Shown: positions 54,181-64,000, numbered from the stretch's first letter. The stretch is DNA of 64,000 bases from Glossina fuscipes (GCF_014805625.2 NW_023998416.1:10494976-10558975), one strand, 5' to 3'. Numbers and translations: made by a program. Notes: a model not told the origin generated them from the letters alone.

Positions 54181-54824
54181 AAAACCTTAATTCATATTGC
54201 ATTTCCTTTTCAATACGATTTACTTTTACAATCCATTTTTGCAGCAAAATTTTACAAAACACTTTACCGACTTTTTCATAACTGCAAAGAGGACGCATTT
54301 ATTTGGCAACTCTCACTAGCGTGGGAAAAAAGGAAGGTCCTAAAAAAGGAAGCTATCTTTTACAGTTTATATGGCACAGAATTATAAAAATATACCTCGC
54401 ACCTGTACACATGTGTATATATTAAGCGAAAATTAGTCGATATCCATGACGAGGTACAAGGGAATCTTTTAAATATATATGCATGTTAAAGATTTACTAT
54501 TGGGCATATATATAAAATATTGTTGTTATTATATTCGGTTCGTAACGCTAAGGATTTCTTTGCTATATGAGTTTATATCAATAAATATAGATTAATAATA
54601 CATGAGAATATATGAGTGCATACAGATTAAACGTCAAGTGCGTTTGCAAATTTCAAACGATTTTTTCATATTATTAAATACAAAATTGGTCAATTTTGTC
54701 TTCAACATATCACTAGGCACGATCTCAGTTTTAGCCCACAACACAGTAGCCATAATCTTTTTGTTATGTCATTTTGTCATTATACTCACTACCGTAGTAA
54801 AGAAGTATACTCATTTCATCGTAA
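54181..54824. other. A+T-rich DNA between Tc1 relic and repeat copy B
   Basis: May include the 5' terminal region of the Tc1-like relic (about 54.2-54.32 kb), but no inverted repeat could be matched. Confidence 0.4.
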
Positions 54825-55700
54825 CGTTTCCAACACCCAACAGGAAACTTCAGAGACTCTACACAACATGTATGTCTGTCCGTCAAGGTTGTGTGTGTTG
54901 TTAATACTGTCGTGAAGATTTCCACTTCAAATTTGGTAGAAACATTGGAAGCCTCTGCACGCAGGTTGATATTGAAAATGGGGCACCTTGCTCAGAGAAC
55001 GAGCTCGCAGTAAACCGTAAACTGAACATAACTCCGTTTATCTAAGCGGAAATTGTTCGATTTTGGCTCAGGTACTCGCAAAGACTGACATTTTCTGCAT
55101 TTACTCTCTTCTCATTGATAAGCTCTACTATTTCTACTACAAAAATGGGAGGAATCGGTCACGGCCACCACAACAAAGTTATAAGTGATTGAATTTTCTT
55201 TTTTTTTTTCATTATTTTTGAGGTCTTATGCTTATTCAAGTTATTTCGGACATTGCTCAAATGAAGATACGTTATCTTCCTAAAATTGCGTAAACTCTAA
55301 GATAAATATGGTAGACACAACGCTGTGGTTGATTAATTTTTCCTTAATAACACCATCGATATGAGTATCAAATAAAAGGACTTGGAGACCAGAAGGTAGC
55401 AAAGTAAGTCCGTTAAATCCCAATTAATTCTGGCGGGCGTCACCATATAACGGATTGATTTTTTCGTCACAATATCGTAATAAAAGGACTTGGTGAGCAG
55501 AAGGCGGCAAATTAAGTGCGTTAGCTCTAAATTAGTGATGGTGGGTATCATGGCGTGGTAGCTTAATTTTTCTTAACAATATCTTTCAAGAATCGAAAAG
55601 GTGAAGACAAATTTTATTTTATTCATGAGGCGCTAAGGATTTTAATGATGGTGGGTATGCGAGATTCGGCTTCAGCCGAATATAATTTTTTTACTTCTTT
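54825..55700 (+). repeat. Dispersed fly repeat with hairpin tail, copy B
   Basis: Longer copy of the family at 39541-40130. It begins with CCAACACCCAACAGGAAACT and ATGTCTGTCCGTC, then CTCTGCACGCAG, AAAATGGGAGGAATCGGTCACGGCCAC and AATGAAGATACGTTATCTTCC. It ends with GATTCGGCTTCAGCCGAAT, whose 8-base arms ATTCGGCT/AGCCGAAT form a hairpin. It contains a 108-base tandem duplication that copy A lacks. A helitron-like or DINE-like non-autonomous element would fit a 3' hairpin plus variable internal tandem repeats, but this is inference; it has no rolling-circle protein. Confidence 0.72.
55371..55590 (+). repeat. 108-bp tandem duplication inside copy B
   Basis: AATAAAAGGACTTGG occurs at 55371 and again at 55479, followed each time by GCAGAAGG- or CCAGAAGG-type sequence, GTTA...AATTA and a GGCGGGCGTCA/GGTGGGTATCA block. 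The spacing is 108 bases, with about two units. The minus-strand translation shows the same two-fold pattern (LTHLICRLLLTKSFY, then LTDLLCYLLVSKSFY). Confidence 0.8.
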
Positions 55701-56161
55701 TTTTTTTAATAAAACCAATCACTTGCGGAATACGAGGTCTCTTACTTTGAGCTCCGCTTAAGTTTCACTACCTGTCCGGATCGTACTAAAATTCCTAACC
55801 CCACAAAAGTTAAAATAAAAATTTGATACTCGGACGTGTATTCATGGTTTAAATTCGCTGATAAACATAATAAAGGCAAAAGGTAAAACAAATAGATTTA
55901 GAGATCGTTCTTAATAACTTACTACCACAAATAGACACCGTTTAATCCTTCAGAAATGCCTTCCCGTTCCGAATCACTAACGGCCTGTTTGCTTATAATG
56001 TTGGATAATTAATAGTTGCTTCAAAGTGAATATAAACTTTTTTCTTGTTTGTTTGAGTACTAAAGCACCTTTCACTGTGCCAAACTTATAAAGTCAACAC
56101 TTTTGAATGACATCCATTTTATATATTCAACGCACTACGCTTATAGTTTTATTTTATTTTT

Positions 56162-56164
<3 letters not shown>

Positions 56165-56197
<33 letters not shown>
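56165..56197. repeat. (CT)n array
   Basis: About 13 CT units after CCCTCC. Confidence 0.95.
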
Positions 56198-56198
<1 letters not shown>

Positions 56199-56755
56199 TC
56201 CACTCAATGCAGCTTTATTTACATTGTCTGTACGACTTTGGCTAAGAATACGTAAAAATTTGCTTGCTTTTCAAGGCAAATGAGCCAAAATATATATAAG
56301 AAAAAAAAAAAAGAAGAAAACAAAAAACCGGTAAAGTGCACTGTGTACGATTTTTTTGCCAAAAATTTTTTTTGCAATTTTCGTTAATTTATCACATGAA
56401 ATTACGTAATTTAATGTTCCCTAGTCTGGTTTCCGTATTCGATTTTAGTTTCCTTGCCTAACGCTTGCGTCTAACTATCGTCTTTGCTTGCTAATGAAAA
56501 AGCAAGAAAAAACCCAAATATCCTTAAACACATTGACCTAGAAGTAGCTCGCTCGCTCAAGTATATAATTCAAAATGAATAAGAAAAGAATTTCTGGCAA
56601 ACGCTTTTTACTTATTTTTATTTTTTTTTTTTTTTTTCTGGTCTTTTCACATTATTATTAGTGGGCCCTCGCAAACGTTCTTTCTCCTCTTTGCATGTTG
56701 CAAATATAATATTTTAAGCAATTTTTAAACTCATAAATTTATTTTTCCATCAACT

Positions 56756-56792
56756 TTATATATATATATATATATATAAATATATATATATG
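56756..56792. repeat. (TA)n array
   Basis: TA run with one AAATA interruption. Confidence 0.94.
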
Positions 56793-57080
56793 CGTTACGT
56801 TGTTGCTCGTCTCGCGGCCGCTTGCTGCATTGGTGCGTTTCTTCTAGCAATTTGCATTATTATAAATGCATAATTTGTGGTATAATTTGTGCAACAATAC
56901 CACGCGTACTTTTTTGAAATACATAGTATAAATGGCAAGCAAACGACCGTCGTTATGCTCTTCTTGTGTTCTTCGATTTTGATGTCTATCTCAAGAGACT
57001 GTAAGAGATTGCTGCAATTGTCTGACCGTTTATCTCTCATCCCGCTTGGCTGTTCGCACCATGCTGCCAGCATGTTTACT

Positions 57081-57122
57081 TGCATGCATGCCTGCCTGCC
57101 TGCTTGCCTGCCTGCCTGTGCC
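57081..57122. repeat. (CCTG)n array
   Basis: CCTG units with single TTGC interruptions, after GCATGCATG. Confidence 0.9.
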
Positions 57123-59162
57123 TGATGGACTCGGCTTATTGGTTGAAGTGAGTGTGAAATCAAGTCAAATTATGAAAATTTCATATTTTTCATTCATTTT
57201 TGTCAGAATTTTGTTATGTAATACATTTCCGGCACATTTCTCTCTCGCCTCTTGTCGTCTCATGTTCTTGATTAAAGGATTGAATTTAAGTGAAAAGTGA
57301 AATAAGTTTGAAATAATATTCATATTGAAAATATCCTATCATAGTGTATATTATTTTCAAGCTATCGCAGAATAAAGTTTACGAAAGATAGTAAATTGTT
57401 GTAATGTAAAACCAATTGCATTGAGCCTCTGGAATTATATTTTACAGTAAGCAATTTAAGAACTCCAGAAGAATATATGTAAACAATTGTATGCAGCAAA
57501 CATAACACTTAATTGTAATAACTGATTAAACGGATATGAAAACCTGTAAGCTAATGCAATGTAAAGCGTTACGTCAATCTTTCAATGACTACGAGGTAAG
57601 AAAATATATCCACTAAAATCATTTTTCCATTACATGCACGTGAACAGCAAAGTGTAAAACTGAACACGTTTGAGCTTTACCTTCAGCCGCGGCTATCGAT
57701 GGCGCACGGACACGTCACCCCACCGCAGTCTTTATTGGTGTCCCAAACCGAGTTGCTATTGGAATATATATATATACATATATATATTTGGGGATAGTTA
57801 ATTTTGTTTCCGCTGTAGAAAACTCAAAGTACGCCCCACCTTGTGCTTTAGCTTAATAACCTGAACAAAATTATTTTCATTGGAGATTTTTGCGATTGCA
57901 AAGTGTGTCGAGTGCATTCTTTTTTGTTTTCATCCAAAGCTCTACCTGGTGATATTTTTCTCGGAACCAGAATGAAAAACAAATGCTTTCACAAATGTTG
58001 CGTTACCCCGTAGAAATTTTGAAGCAATCACTAATAAATACGAAAGTTTTCCACTGCTTTCTAATGGATGTCCTGCATTTCTAGAGACCAAGGACAGATC
58101 TGCTTGCCTTGAAAAAACAAACAAACCTTAGCATACTAACTTGAGGTTATTGCCAACAATTAGAATTCGCCCACAGCCTCCAACCTCAGCATGTAAGCTA
58201 CGAGAAAGTAGGTTCTCTTTATTATTAGGTTCCTTCCGGTAATGTGGTTAAATATTGAATGGATTAATTTGAACCTGGTGAAAAATACCTACTTATCCTT
58301 CAATCAAAGCTATTATTATGCATTACCAGATCCCATTAGAAAACTCATATGATATTGCATAACCTAACATTGAAAGTATGTGAAACAACTGTGCCGCTAT
58401 GCGAGGAAGCTTTGTGCAAAATGGCTGCCTCGTCCATTGACAATCGTTCGCGTTAAGAGTGCGATAAAAAATTGAAATGAGAATTAAAACCAATTCATTT
58501 GCGTCATAACATAAGGAAACGAAATACGAATTGACCGCTGCATAGGGGGATCATGTAAAGAATCGAAAGAGTGGATTTACAACTTGATGCAGAGATTTAT
58601 GCTGAAAAATAATTCGATTATGTAAAAAAAAAAAGTTTGTGCGCTCCTTACTATACCCACTGACCTCAAGCTAAGAATTTTGAAAGAAATCTGTACACCG
58701 CTTATGAGAACTTCCTGGAATTTCTTAATAACCTTTTCCATTACATTTTCATTTCCACCTTTGCCAGGCATACCTTTAATTACGTCGATCGATTCGGAAT
58801 TATTTTCTGAATTTCACTTCTGAAGCGATTGAAGTCTCTCCATTCATCTGATGCTTGTCCACGTATCTTTATCCCCAGACTAGAGTGAAAAAATTTTTGA
58901 CCGAAATTGCTTTTTGCGCTCCCGATTGAACGCTATTGAGTATTATTTGTATGGGGCAACCTTTACAACTAATCCCTATATATAACGACTAACTTTAAAA
59001 AAACTCGTTTGGGTCGTACCCCGTTCAAATTTTTGATAACGCAAAACAACTAGCTAAGGGGCCGGTTCATCTGCACAGGCCGCATGTACTGTTTCAATTT
59101 GACCCTAACGATGGCTTTTTACTCTGGCTTACGGAGAGCTATCTGTGCAGACTTTTAAGGAA

Positions 59163-59170
59163 AAAGACGT
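59163..59170. repeat. Candidate SINE target duplication, left
   Basis: AAAGACGT, repeated exactly at 59440-59447 on the other side of the tRNA-derived SINE. Confidence 0.6.
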
Positions 59171-59439
59171 GTTATTATAAAGTGCTTGAGTGGCCTCCTG
59201 AATGGCCGAGTAGGCAAGAGTCTCGACTAGCAACTCAATGGTCGCGGGTTCAAATCTCAAGTGAGGTGGAGTTTTTAATAAAGCCGGAAAGCCTTAGTTT
59301 CTAGTGCTTTAAGACTTTACTCTTAGAATTTATTCTCCACATAGGCAGCATATTCAGGGGATCGGATTTATTATTTCACTTCCGATAGCCGTTTTATACC
59401 AAATACAAACACAAAATATTTTTTAAATAAAATTAAATT
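59171..59439 (+). mobile_element. tRNA-derived SINE
   Basis: A perfect RNA polymerase III A box, TGGCCGAGTAGG (59203-59214, consensus TRGCNNAGYNGG), is followed 44 bases later by a near-perfect B box, GGTTCAAATCT (59247-59257). These are the two internal promoter elements of a tRNA. The acceptor and T stems do not pair properly, so it is not a working tRNA gene. A non-tRNA body follows and ends in an A-rich TAAA-like tail at about 59.42-59.44 kb. The 8-base sequence AAAGACGT occurs just before (59163-59170) and just after (59440-59447), as expected of a target-site duplication. The first ~25 bases upstream of the tRNA-like part are unexplained, so the exact 5' end is uncertain. No other copy was noticed in the window. 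Confidence 0.8.
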
Positions 59440-59447
59440 AAAGACGT
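59440..59447. repeat. Candidate SINE target duplication, right
   Basis: AAAGACGT directly after the A-rich tail, matching 59163-59170. Confidence 0.6.
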
Positions 59448-60088
59448 TTCCAAATAAGCTTACGGTGTCCTCCAGTTTATCTTTAGAGTTGAAAAAAATT
59501 AAAAAAAAAAATTAATAAGGCAAGTAGTAGGCAAGAGTACAGAGTTAATGCTGTTAAATGTGTTCAGTGATTAGTTTAATGTTTCGTATATGAGAAGAGC
59601 TTTTTAAAATGATTATGACAAAACACGAACTGTCATGTACGAGCGTGGAGGTGGATGTATGGATAAATCAAGTGTTTACGGTTTTTATAACTATTTCGTA
59701 GGATTAAGGAAAATTAAAGGCCTGCGTCTTTCGCCCTCTTTCTCTTCCTCTCTCTCTCTCTCTCTTTCTTTTAGTGTGTATCTGTATGTGAAACCAAGCA
59801 AACTCGCTAGGCACTTAAAATTTGCTGTAGATTCGTAGCGTACCAACAATAACAGCGCTAATAAAAAAGTCAAGAAAGTATGTAAGGTTAAAAAGTGGTT
59901 TGACCTATTTTAGGAATCCATGGTGCACACACATACTCTCAATATGCATGTAAGCAAACATTTACACATAACCGTATAAAGTTAAACAAATTCTACGACG
60001 TACACATGAGTTTTGTATGAATATTTAGGTAATTTACTTAAATATACATATATCCCAAGTGTCTCTTAACTCTTGTAGCCTGCTTAAT

Positions 60089-60126
60089 ACATACATACAT
60101 ATATACATACATACATACATACATAT
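60089..60126. repeat. (CATA)n array
   Basis: CATA units with one ATATA interruption. Confidence 0.92.
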
Positions 60127-60534
60127 ACAAATGCACAGACTGTGACTGTATCCTTTATATCCACACGGACTTGGCTGTAAAAGCGTATGCTCACATGTGC
60201 CTGCATATGCATGTATATGTAATTGAACTAAAAATGTGTGATAAGTGCTTCGTTTTTTTCATTCTTGTTTCCTCTTAATTGAGGTTATTGGGTGGGTCTC
60301 GGTCCGTTGGCGGTATACACTTTGACTATAACATATTGGCGGAGAACGACGTATGGGCGGAATATTGTATTTTTATAGAACATTTTTGGCATATGGCCAA
60401 AAATTTGATGAAGAGCACTTACCCAGTTATAGTAGTTATACAAAGTGTACAAAATTTGTTATAAAGAAAAGCCACTTTGTGCGCCATGAACGGTAAAGTT
60501 AGGGTTTTTTCTTCAAAACAAAAAAATAATAATA

Positions 60535-60562
60535 AATATATATATATATATATATATATATT
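60535..60562. repeat. (TA)n array
   Basis: Follows AATAATAAA. A GATGATGAT run lies 40 bases further on. Confidence 0.93.
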
Positions 60563-61328
60563 CTCTATCTACATTGTGATGAACTCTAGATTCGTATGGT
60601 GATGATGATGATGATGTCTTTCTATGGCCGATGCTGAGTTTGTTACTGTTGTTGTCATCGTCTTGAACATCATGGTTGTCTAGAGAGCATTTTAAAGTTA
60701 TTCGAGCACTAATATTATTACCGTTGCCATTGGTGTCTGTGGTTCAACGTAATTTTGCAAAGAGACCAAAATTTAATGGTAATGGCACAAGAGAAAGAAT
60801 TTACAAGATGAAGGCGGTAAGGAGAGTAATAACATAAATTCAATTTACTTTTAAGTTTGCATGTTGAAGCAACTGCTTAAAGGATATGTTCACGCAAATA
60901 TACACAGGCTCTTAGCTTAATATGTATGAAATACATGAGCTTACCCGTGTATATGCTAAACTAAATTAAAAATGTTGCATAAGCCAAATATGATGGAAAT
61001 AACTAATGAAAAATTTACATCAATACATATGTATATAACAACACTTATATGTAAGCTAATTGTCAGAAGTATACCTGATAAACCGATGCACTTAAGTAGA
61101 TTTAAACACAAATATTAAGCAAACCGTTCTGATACATCATTGGGTCATAAAATAAAGAAAAACTAATATACGAAATCACTCAATAAATCTCCGGTCTAAC
61201 ATACACATGGCACCACAGTCGGCAGATAAATTCGATATCTGGATAGCGACAACCTTCACATAAATTGTGTCCAAATTTTGTGATATTCTGAAAATTAGTT
61301 CACAAGTAATACCTATTGTAGTGACACT

Positions 61329-61706
61329 TCATCGGTTCAGTAATGGCTCAACAATTTTCAAAACATTTGGTAAGAAAGAATTTCGTCCATTGTTTTTTGA
61401 TAGCACCAAGGAAATCAGCCTTTCTTGACTGATATGGTGACTGGAAAGGTAGTCATAGAGACCCCGATAATAGTAGTGAACGCTACGATCATCCACAGTC
61501 GGTAGTTCTTTTAGAAAATATAAGAAAGCGTACGCAAAATCGTTTTGGAAGAGCGAAAGCTGAAATTGTTTAAGATTATCTGACGTCTTTAAGATATCAA
61601 AAGACAATGTATTTAGTATTTTGCATGATCTTTTGTCCATGAGAGGGCTCTGTTGAAAGCTTGTACCACGTTTGCTCAGTTTTGGAAACAACGCGTTGAT
61701 GATTCA
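61329..61706 (-). other. Unrecognised open frame, about 125 codons
   Basis: A minus-strand frame without stops runs from just after a TGA near 61.71 kb to the stop at 61329. It has no ATG near its beginning: the first usable start would be TTG, so it would need to be an exon or a relic. Composition is ordinary for a protein (Lys, Asp, Glu, Ser and Asn spread evenly) and not driven by a simple repeat. It includes NDFAYAFLYFLKELPTVDD and HYYYRGLYDYLSSHHISQER. The frame offset from it reads EMKLKVFRRLLSPNANFNRA just upstream, so a frameshifted longer frame is possible. I do not recognise the family. An old transposon or pseudogene is more likely than a working gene. Confidence 0.2.
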
Positions 61707-62569
61707 GAGCCCGATTAAAATTGGCATTCGGTGACAGCAATCGGCGAAAGACTTTCAATTTCATTTCGTCTGAAGTTTGGTGCTATATATATATGTGCGT
61801 GCTAGACCAAAAACTTATTGAGTGTAATATTTAGAATTTTAATTAAAATCCCTGAAAACGCAGTGAAATATTGTGCAAATTTCAAATTCTTTTTGTCCGA
61901 AAATATGGTATGCACTTAAAATTCGAGTTGTCCCAATGTTTTTAGGGAAGGAGCGTGGCTATAAAGATATTTCATTACGGGCAATTATAACTTTTTTAAA
62001 TGGCTTTCTCTTTAGACACAACTTCGCCTTAGCCAGAGTGCGTGGTGCAAAGCCTCTTAGCCTAAAGAAGTTGCTGTGCTTCCGTTTTTAATTGCTCTTC
62101 AGAATTTTTTTTTTTTTTTTTAATATCTAAACCTACTTACTTAATAACTACTCGAATATTATCATTCTATTACCTTTTCACCCGTTAAAATGATGCTAAC
62201 CTTTTTTAAGGTATATACCTAATTAGAGCTTTACCGCTAGATGAAAAGAGGGTTTGATTGATGAATGCATGAAAACCAATTTAGCAAAATTCTACACCTG
62301 CAACTTAATTGCAAACTACTACATACGTCTACCTTTGTCTTCACTTTTCCTCCGCACACGAAGGATTTCTCAGGAGGTCGCACCTACATACATTTTATAA
62401 ATGCTTTCTGAACGATACCTTTTTTTTTTTTAAATGCGATATTGACATTTACCAGATGGAATATTGTATAAATTTAAGCTTGCCTACTTGAATGTAGGAG
62501 CAATGCACCAAAATTGCACTGCACGCAAACTTATTATTAAATTTTACCTTCTTTGAGATAAAATTTTAT
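61707..62569. other. A+T-rich non-coding DNA
   Basis: Poly-T near 62.107-62.122 kb. Nothing else recognised; it may include the start of the transposon relic that follows. Confidence 0.4.
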
Positions 62570-62995
62570 TGATTTTTTTTTTCTTTTTGCAGATAACAAT
62601 TCAAACGTTAGTGAAAAATTTGAAGAGATTGAATGTGTGCATGATGAAGCAAAGCCACAGCAAAGAAGACATTGCTACTGTTGTTGAAAGTGCGTCTGAA
62701 GAGTCAACAAAATCAATTTCATATTCGATCCGATATTCACGCATATTGCACAGCGATTTATATTGATATCTTAATGAATGCAAGAATTATAATAAAACCT
62801 TGTAAATATTGACGATTCGGCAATTGGTGGTCACATAAAACAAACATCATTTTCCCTACGAAATAGTTGTCACCGGTTAGACTCGTTTTATATTGAACAG
62901 ATTTGTTGACAAAAAAAAATTATCACTTTTGCTTGTGAAGATCAAATAATTCAAAAGAAAAACTTACATCCATAATCCAATGATGTATTTTTGCA
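62570..62995 (+). pseudogene. Tc1/mariner-superfamily transposase relic, N-terminal part
   Basis: TIQTLVKNLKR followed by SKEDIATVVESASEES (62.59-62.77 kb) resembles the helix-turn-helix and linker of the insect transposases whose C-terminus reads WPPRSCDLTPxDFFLWG. The next recognisable pieces are SRILHSDLY, TRFILNRFVDKKK (compare AHFxLNGYVNKQN after the first catalytic Asp) and CEDQIIQKKNLHP at about 62.93-62.98 kb (compare CEDQPxxxQExPxHP). Stop codons interrupt it after SDLY and between the later blocks. The match stops where a mariner fragment begins, and the C-terminal part resumes at 63.33 kb. Upstream, a T-rich run ends in CAG at 62590-62592, a plausible but unproven splice-acceptor-like sequence. 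Confidence 0.8.
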
Positions 62996-63300
62996 AAAAA
63001 GACCAGCAATAGTGATTAACGTATGAAAACTAGTCGACTTGCATGATAACACTTGCCCACACATTGCAAGAATTATAAAGGATGCACTGTTGCAAGTCGA
63101 ATAGGAAGTTCTGCCTCCCCCCGCCCAACATATTCACCATATATGACTGATTACCATTTGTTCAGATCGATGCAACATGGCTTGGCTGACAGGTGGTTTC
63201 GAAAATGGTTTCGCTGCCCAATCAATATCGTTCTTTCGAGACGGTATCGCCATGTTGCCAGGAATGATGAAATATACTTTTATTAGTATATAGTGTACCG
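62990..63300 (+). pseudogene. Mariner transposase C-terminal fragment
   Basis: The plus strand reads KRPAIV, then HDNTCPHIARIIKDALLQVE (catalytic HDN block, 63042-63101 approximately), an in-frame TAG, then a frameshift at a C-rich run near 63.115-63.125 kb. In the new frame it reads YSPYMTDYHLFRSMQHGLAD and ends with ARNDEIYFY and a stop at 63284-63286. The order matches the last third of an irritans/mellifera-type mariner (HDNARPH...PPYSPDIAPSDYHLFRSMQHGLADxxF...ASDGxYFY). The spacing inside YSP...DYHLF is two residues short. The N-terminal two thirds are absent. It lies between two parts of another transposase relic. Confidence 0.88.
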
Positions 63301-63324
63301 ATCAAATGATCGAAATATATGCAG

Positions 63325-63580
63325 GCACTTAATACTTTCTACAAGATGAAACTAGCCACGGTGCACCACTGCAAATACTGAGTTGATGAAGTCGATCTTT
63401 TTTCAAGCCGGTTCATTTTACGAAATTCTGACGTTGAATGGTCGCCTAGATCTGGTGATTTAACTGAATTGAATTATTTCCGTTGGGCAATTTTGAAAAG
63501 CAACATTTATCAAGATGCTAAAGCAACAATAGCCCATTTGAAAACCCATATATGGAATGAAATTATGTGGATTAAGAGAG
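63325..63580 (+). pseudogene. Tc1/mariner-superfamily transposase relic, C-terminal part
   Basis: YFLQDETSHGAP (63333-63368) matches the FQQDGATxHTA block with the second catalytic Asp kept. After a degraded stretch, EWSPRSGDLTELNYF (63436-63480) matches WPPRSCDLTPLDFFLWG, and KSNIYQDAKATIAHLK continues as in that family (KSxVYxxxPxTIxxLKxxI). This is not the mariner type of C-terminus seen immediately to its left. With the N-terminal part at 62.57-62.99 kb it belongs to the same protein family and the same strand, which supports one original element interrupted by the mariner fragment. Confidence 0.83.
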
Positions 63581-63754
63581 TTGACGGCCAATAAATATGT
63601 ATATAGCGAAAGCTTTGATGTGAAGGCAAGCAAACTAAAGCGAATATCAATTGATATGAAATTTTTTTGACAAAAACGAATTGAATAATTCGCTGTAACG
63701 ATACGATAACATAAAAGAGCAGCGTAGAATTCGTAGATTCTCTCTGTAGTAGTT

Positions 63755-63795
63755 GTTGGGTATTTAAGATTCGGACGAGAGGCGAACACTTTAAT
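63755..63795 (+). repeat. Hairpin-tail scrap of the dispersed repeat
   Basis: GGGTATTTAAGATTCGG followed by GAGAGGCGAACACTTTA resembles the hairpin right end of the 39.5/54.8 kb repeat family and related sequences of other flies (GATTCGGC...GCCGAACTTTA). The body of the repeat is not recognisable to its left, where a Tc1/mariner relic ends near 63.58 kb. Confidence 0.4.
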
Positions 63796-64000
63796 GTCTT
63801 CTTTTTTTATTTTTATTATTATTATTATTATTTGGTTGTCTTCCTTTAAATAAAGCTATATGCCCACAGATTTTCATAAAAGATTTACAGCCGATATAAA
63901 TAATTTATTTATGCAATGTTGTCGTCAACCTCAACAATAAAAGCAACGATAAAAACAATAACAAAAATGCAGCCTAGTAAACGCTAACGTGTAGCTAAAG
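63796..64000. other. T-rich then A-rich end of window
   Basis: An ATT trinucleotide run at about 63.81-63.83 kb, then A+T-rich sequence with AACAATAA-type repeats. Confidence 0.5.

Larger units (their letters stand above)
55701..59162. other. A+T-rich non-coding DNA
   Basis: CT, poly-T, TA and CCTG tracts at 56.1-57.12 kb. A short G+C-richer stretch lies at 57.68-57.76 kb. The minus frame at 58577-58771 is not recognised. Confidence 0.45.
59448..61328. other. A+T-rich non-coding DNA
   Basis: CT run near 59.75 kb, CATA and TA arrays, GATGAT near 60.6 kb. The 61-codon plus frame at 60279-60464 has no recognised domain. Confidence 0.45.

Overview
The window looks like nuclear DNA of a higher fly (Diptera; the dispersed repeats and the mix of mariner and Tc1-like relics recall schizophoran flies such as tephritids, but the species cannot be read from the sequence). 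It is strongly A+T-rich. It is full of TA, CA, CATA, CAA/CAG and long poly-A/poly-T tracts, with no bacterial features. Many of the open frames begin with TTG or CTG, are rich in Phe/Tyr/Ile/Lys, and follow simple repeats. I found no host protein-coding exon, tRNA or rRNA gene that I can support. The window is best read as intergenic or large-intron DNA.

The recognisable content is mobile-element debris, mostly in the right-hand third. A mauritiana-type mariner relic lies on the minus strand near 47.64-48.26 kb, with a second mariner scrap at 49.06-49.30 kb. A Tc1-like transposase relic lies on the minus strand at 53.39-54.18 kb. A composite at 62.57-63.58 kb has a mariner C-terminal fragment sitting inside a different Tc1/mariner-superfamily transposase relic. 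A tRNA-derived SINE with A and B boxes and a candidate 8-bp target duplication lies at 59.17-59.44 kb.

Other dispersed repeats have no transposase. One family is present as two copies (39.54-40.13 and 54.83-55.70 kb); it ends in an ATTCGGC...GCCGAAT hairpin, and one copy carries an internal 108-bp tandem duplication. Weaker scraps of the same kind of sequence lie near 1.85, 8.2, 10.97 and 63.76 kb. A second family links 16.1-16.5 kb with 43.0-43.6 kb. A roughly 260-bp foldback element with about 65-bp arms lies at 34.8-35.06 kb.

Layout: 0-18.5 kb is mostly featureless A+T-rich sequence with a few repeat scraps; 18.5-31.3 kb is microsatellite-rich with a small G+C-rich island at 28.17-28.39 kb; 31.3-47.1 kb alternates T-poor, CAA-rich tracts, low complexity and the dispersed repeats; 47.1-64 kb carries most transposon relics. 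No new functional system is visible. The most informative structures are the nested transposon, the SINE, the foldback and the hairpin-tailed repeat family.
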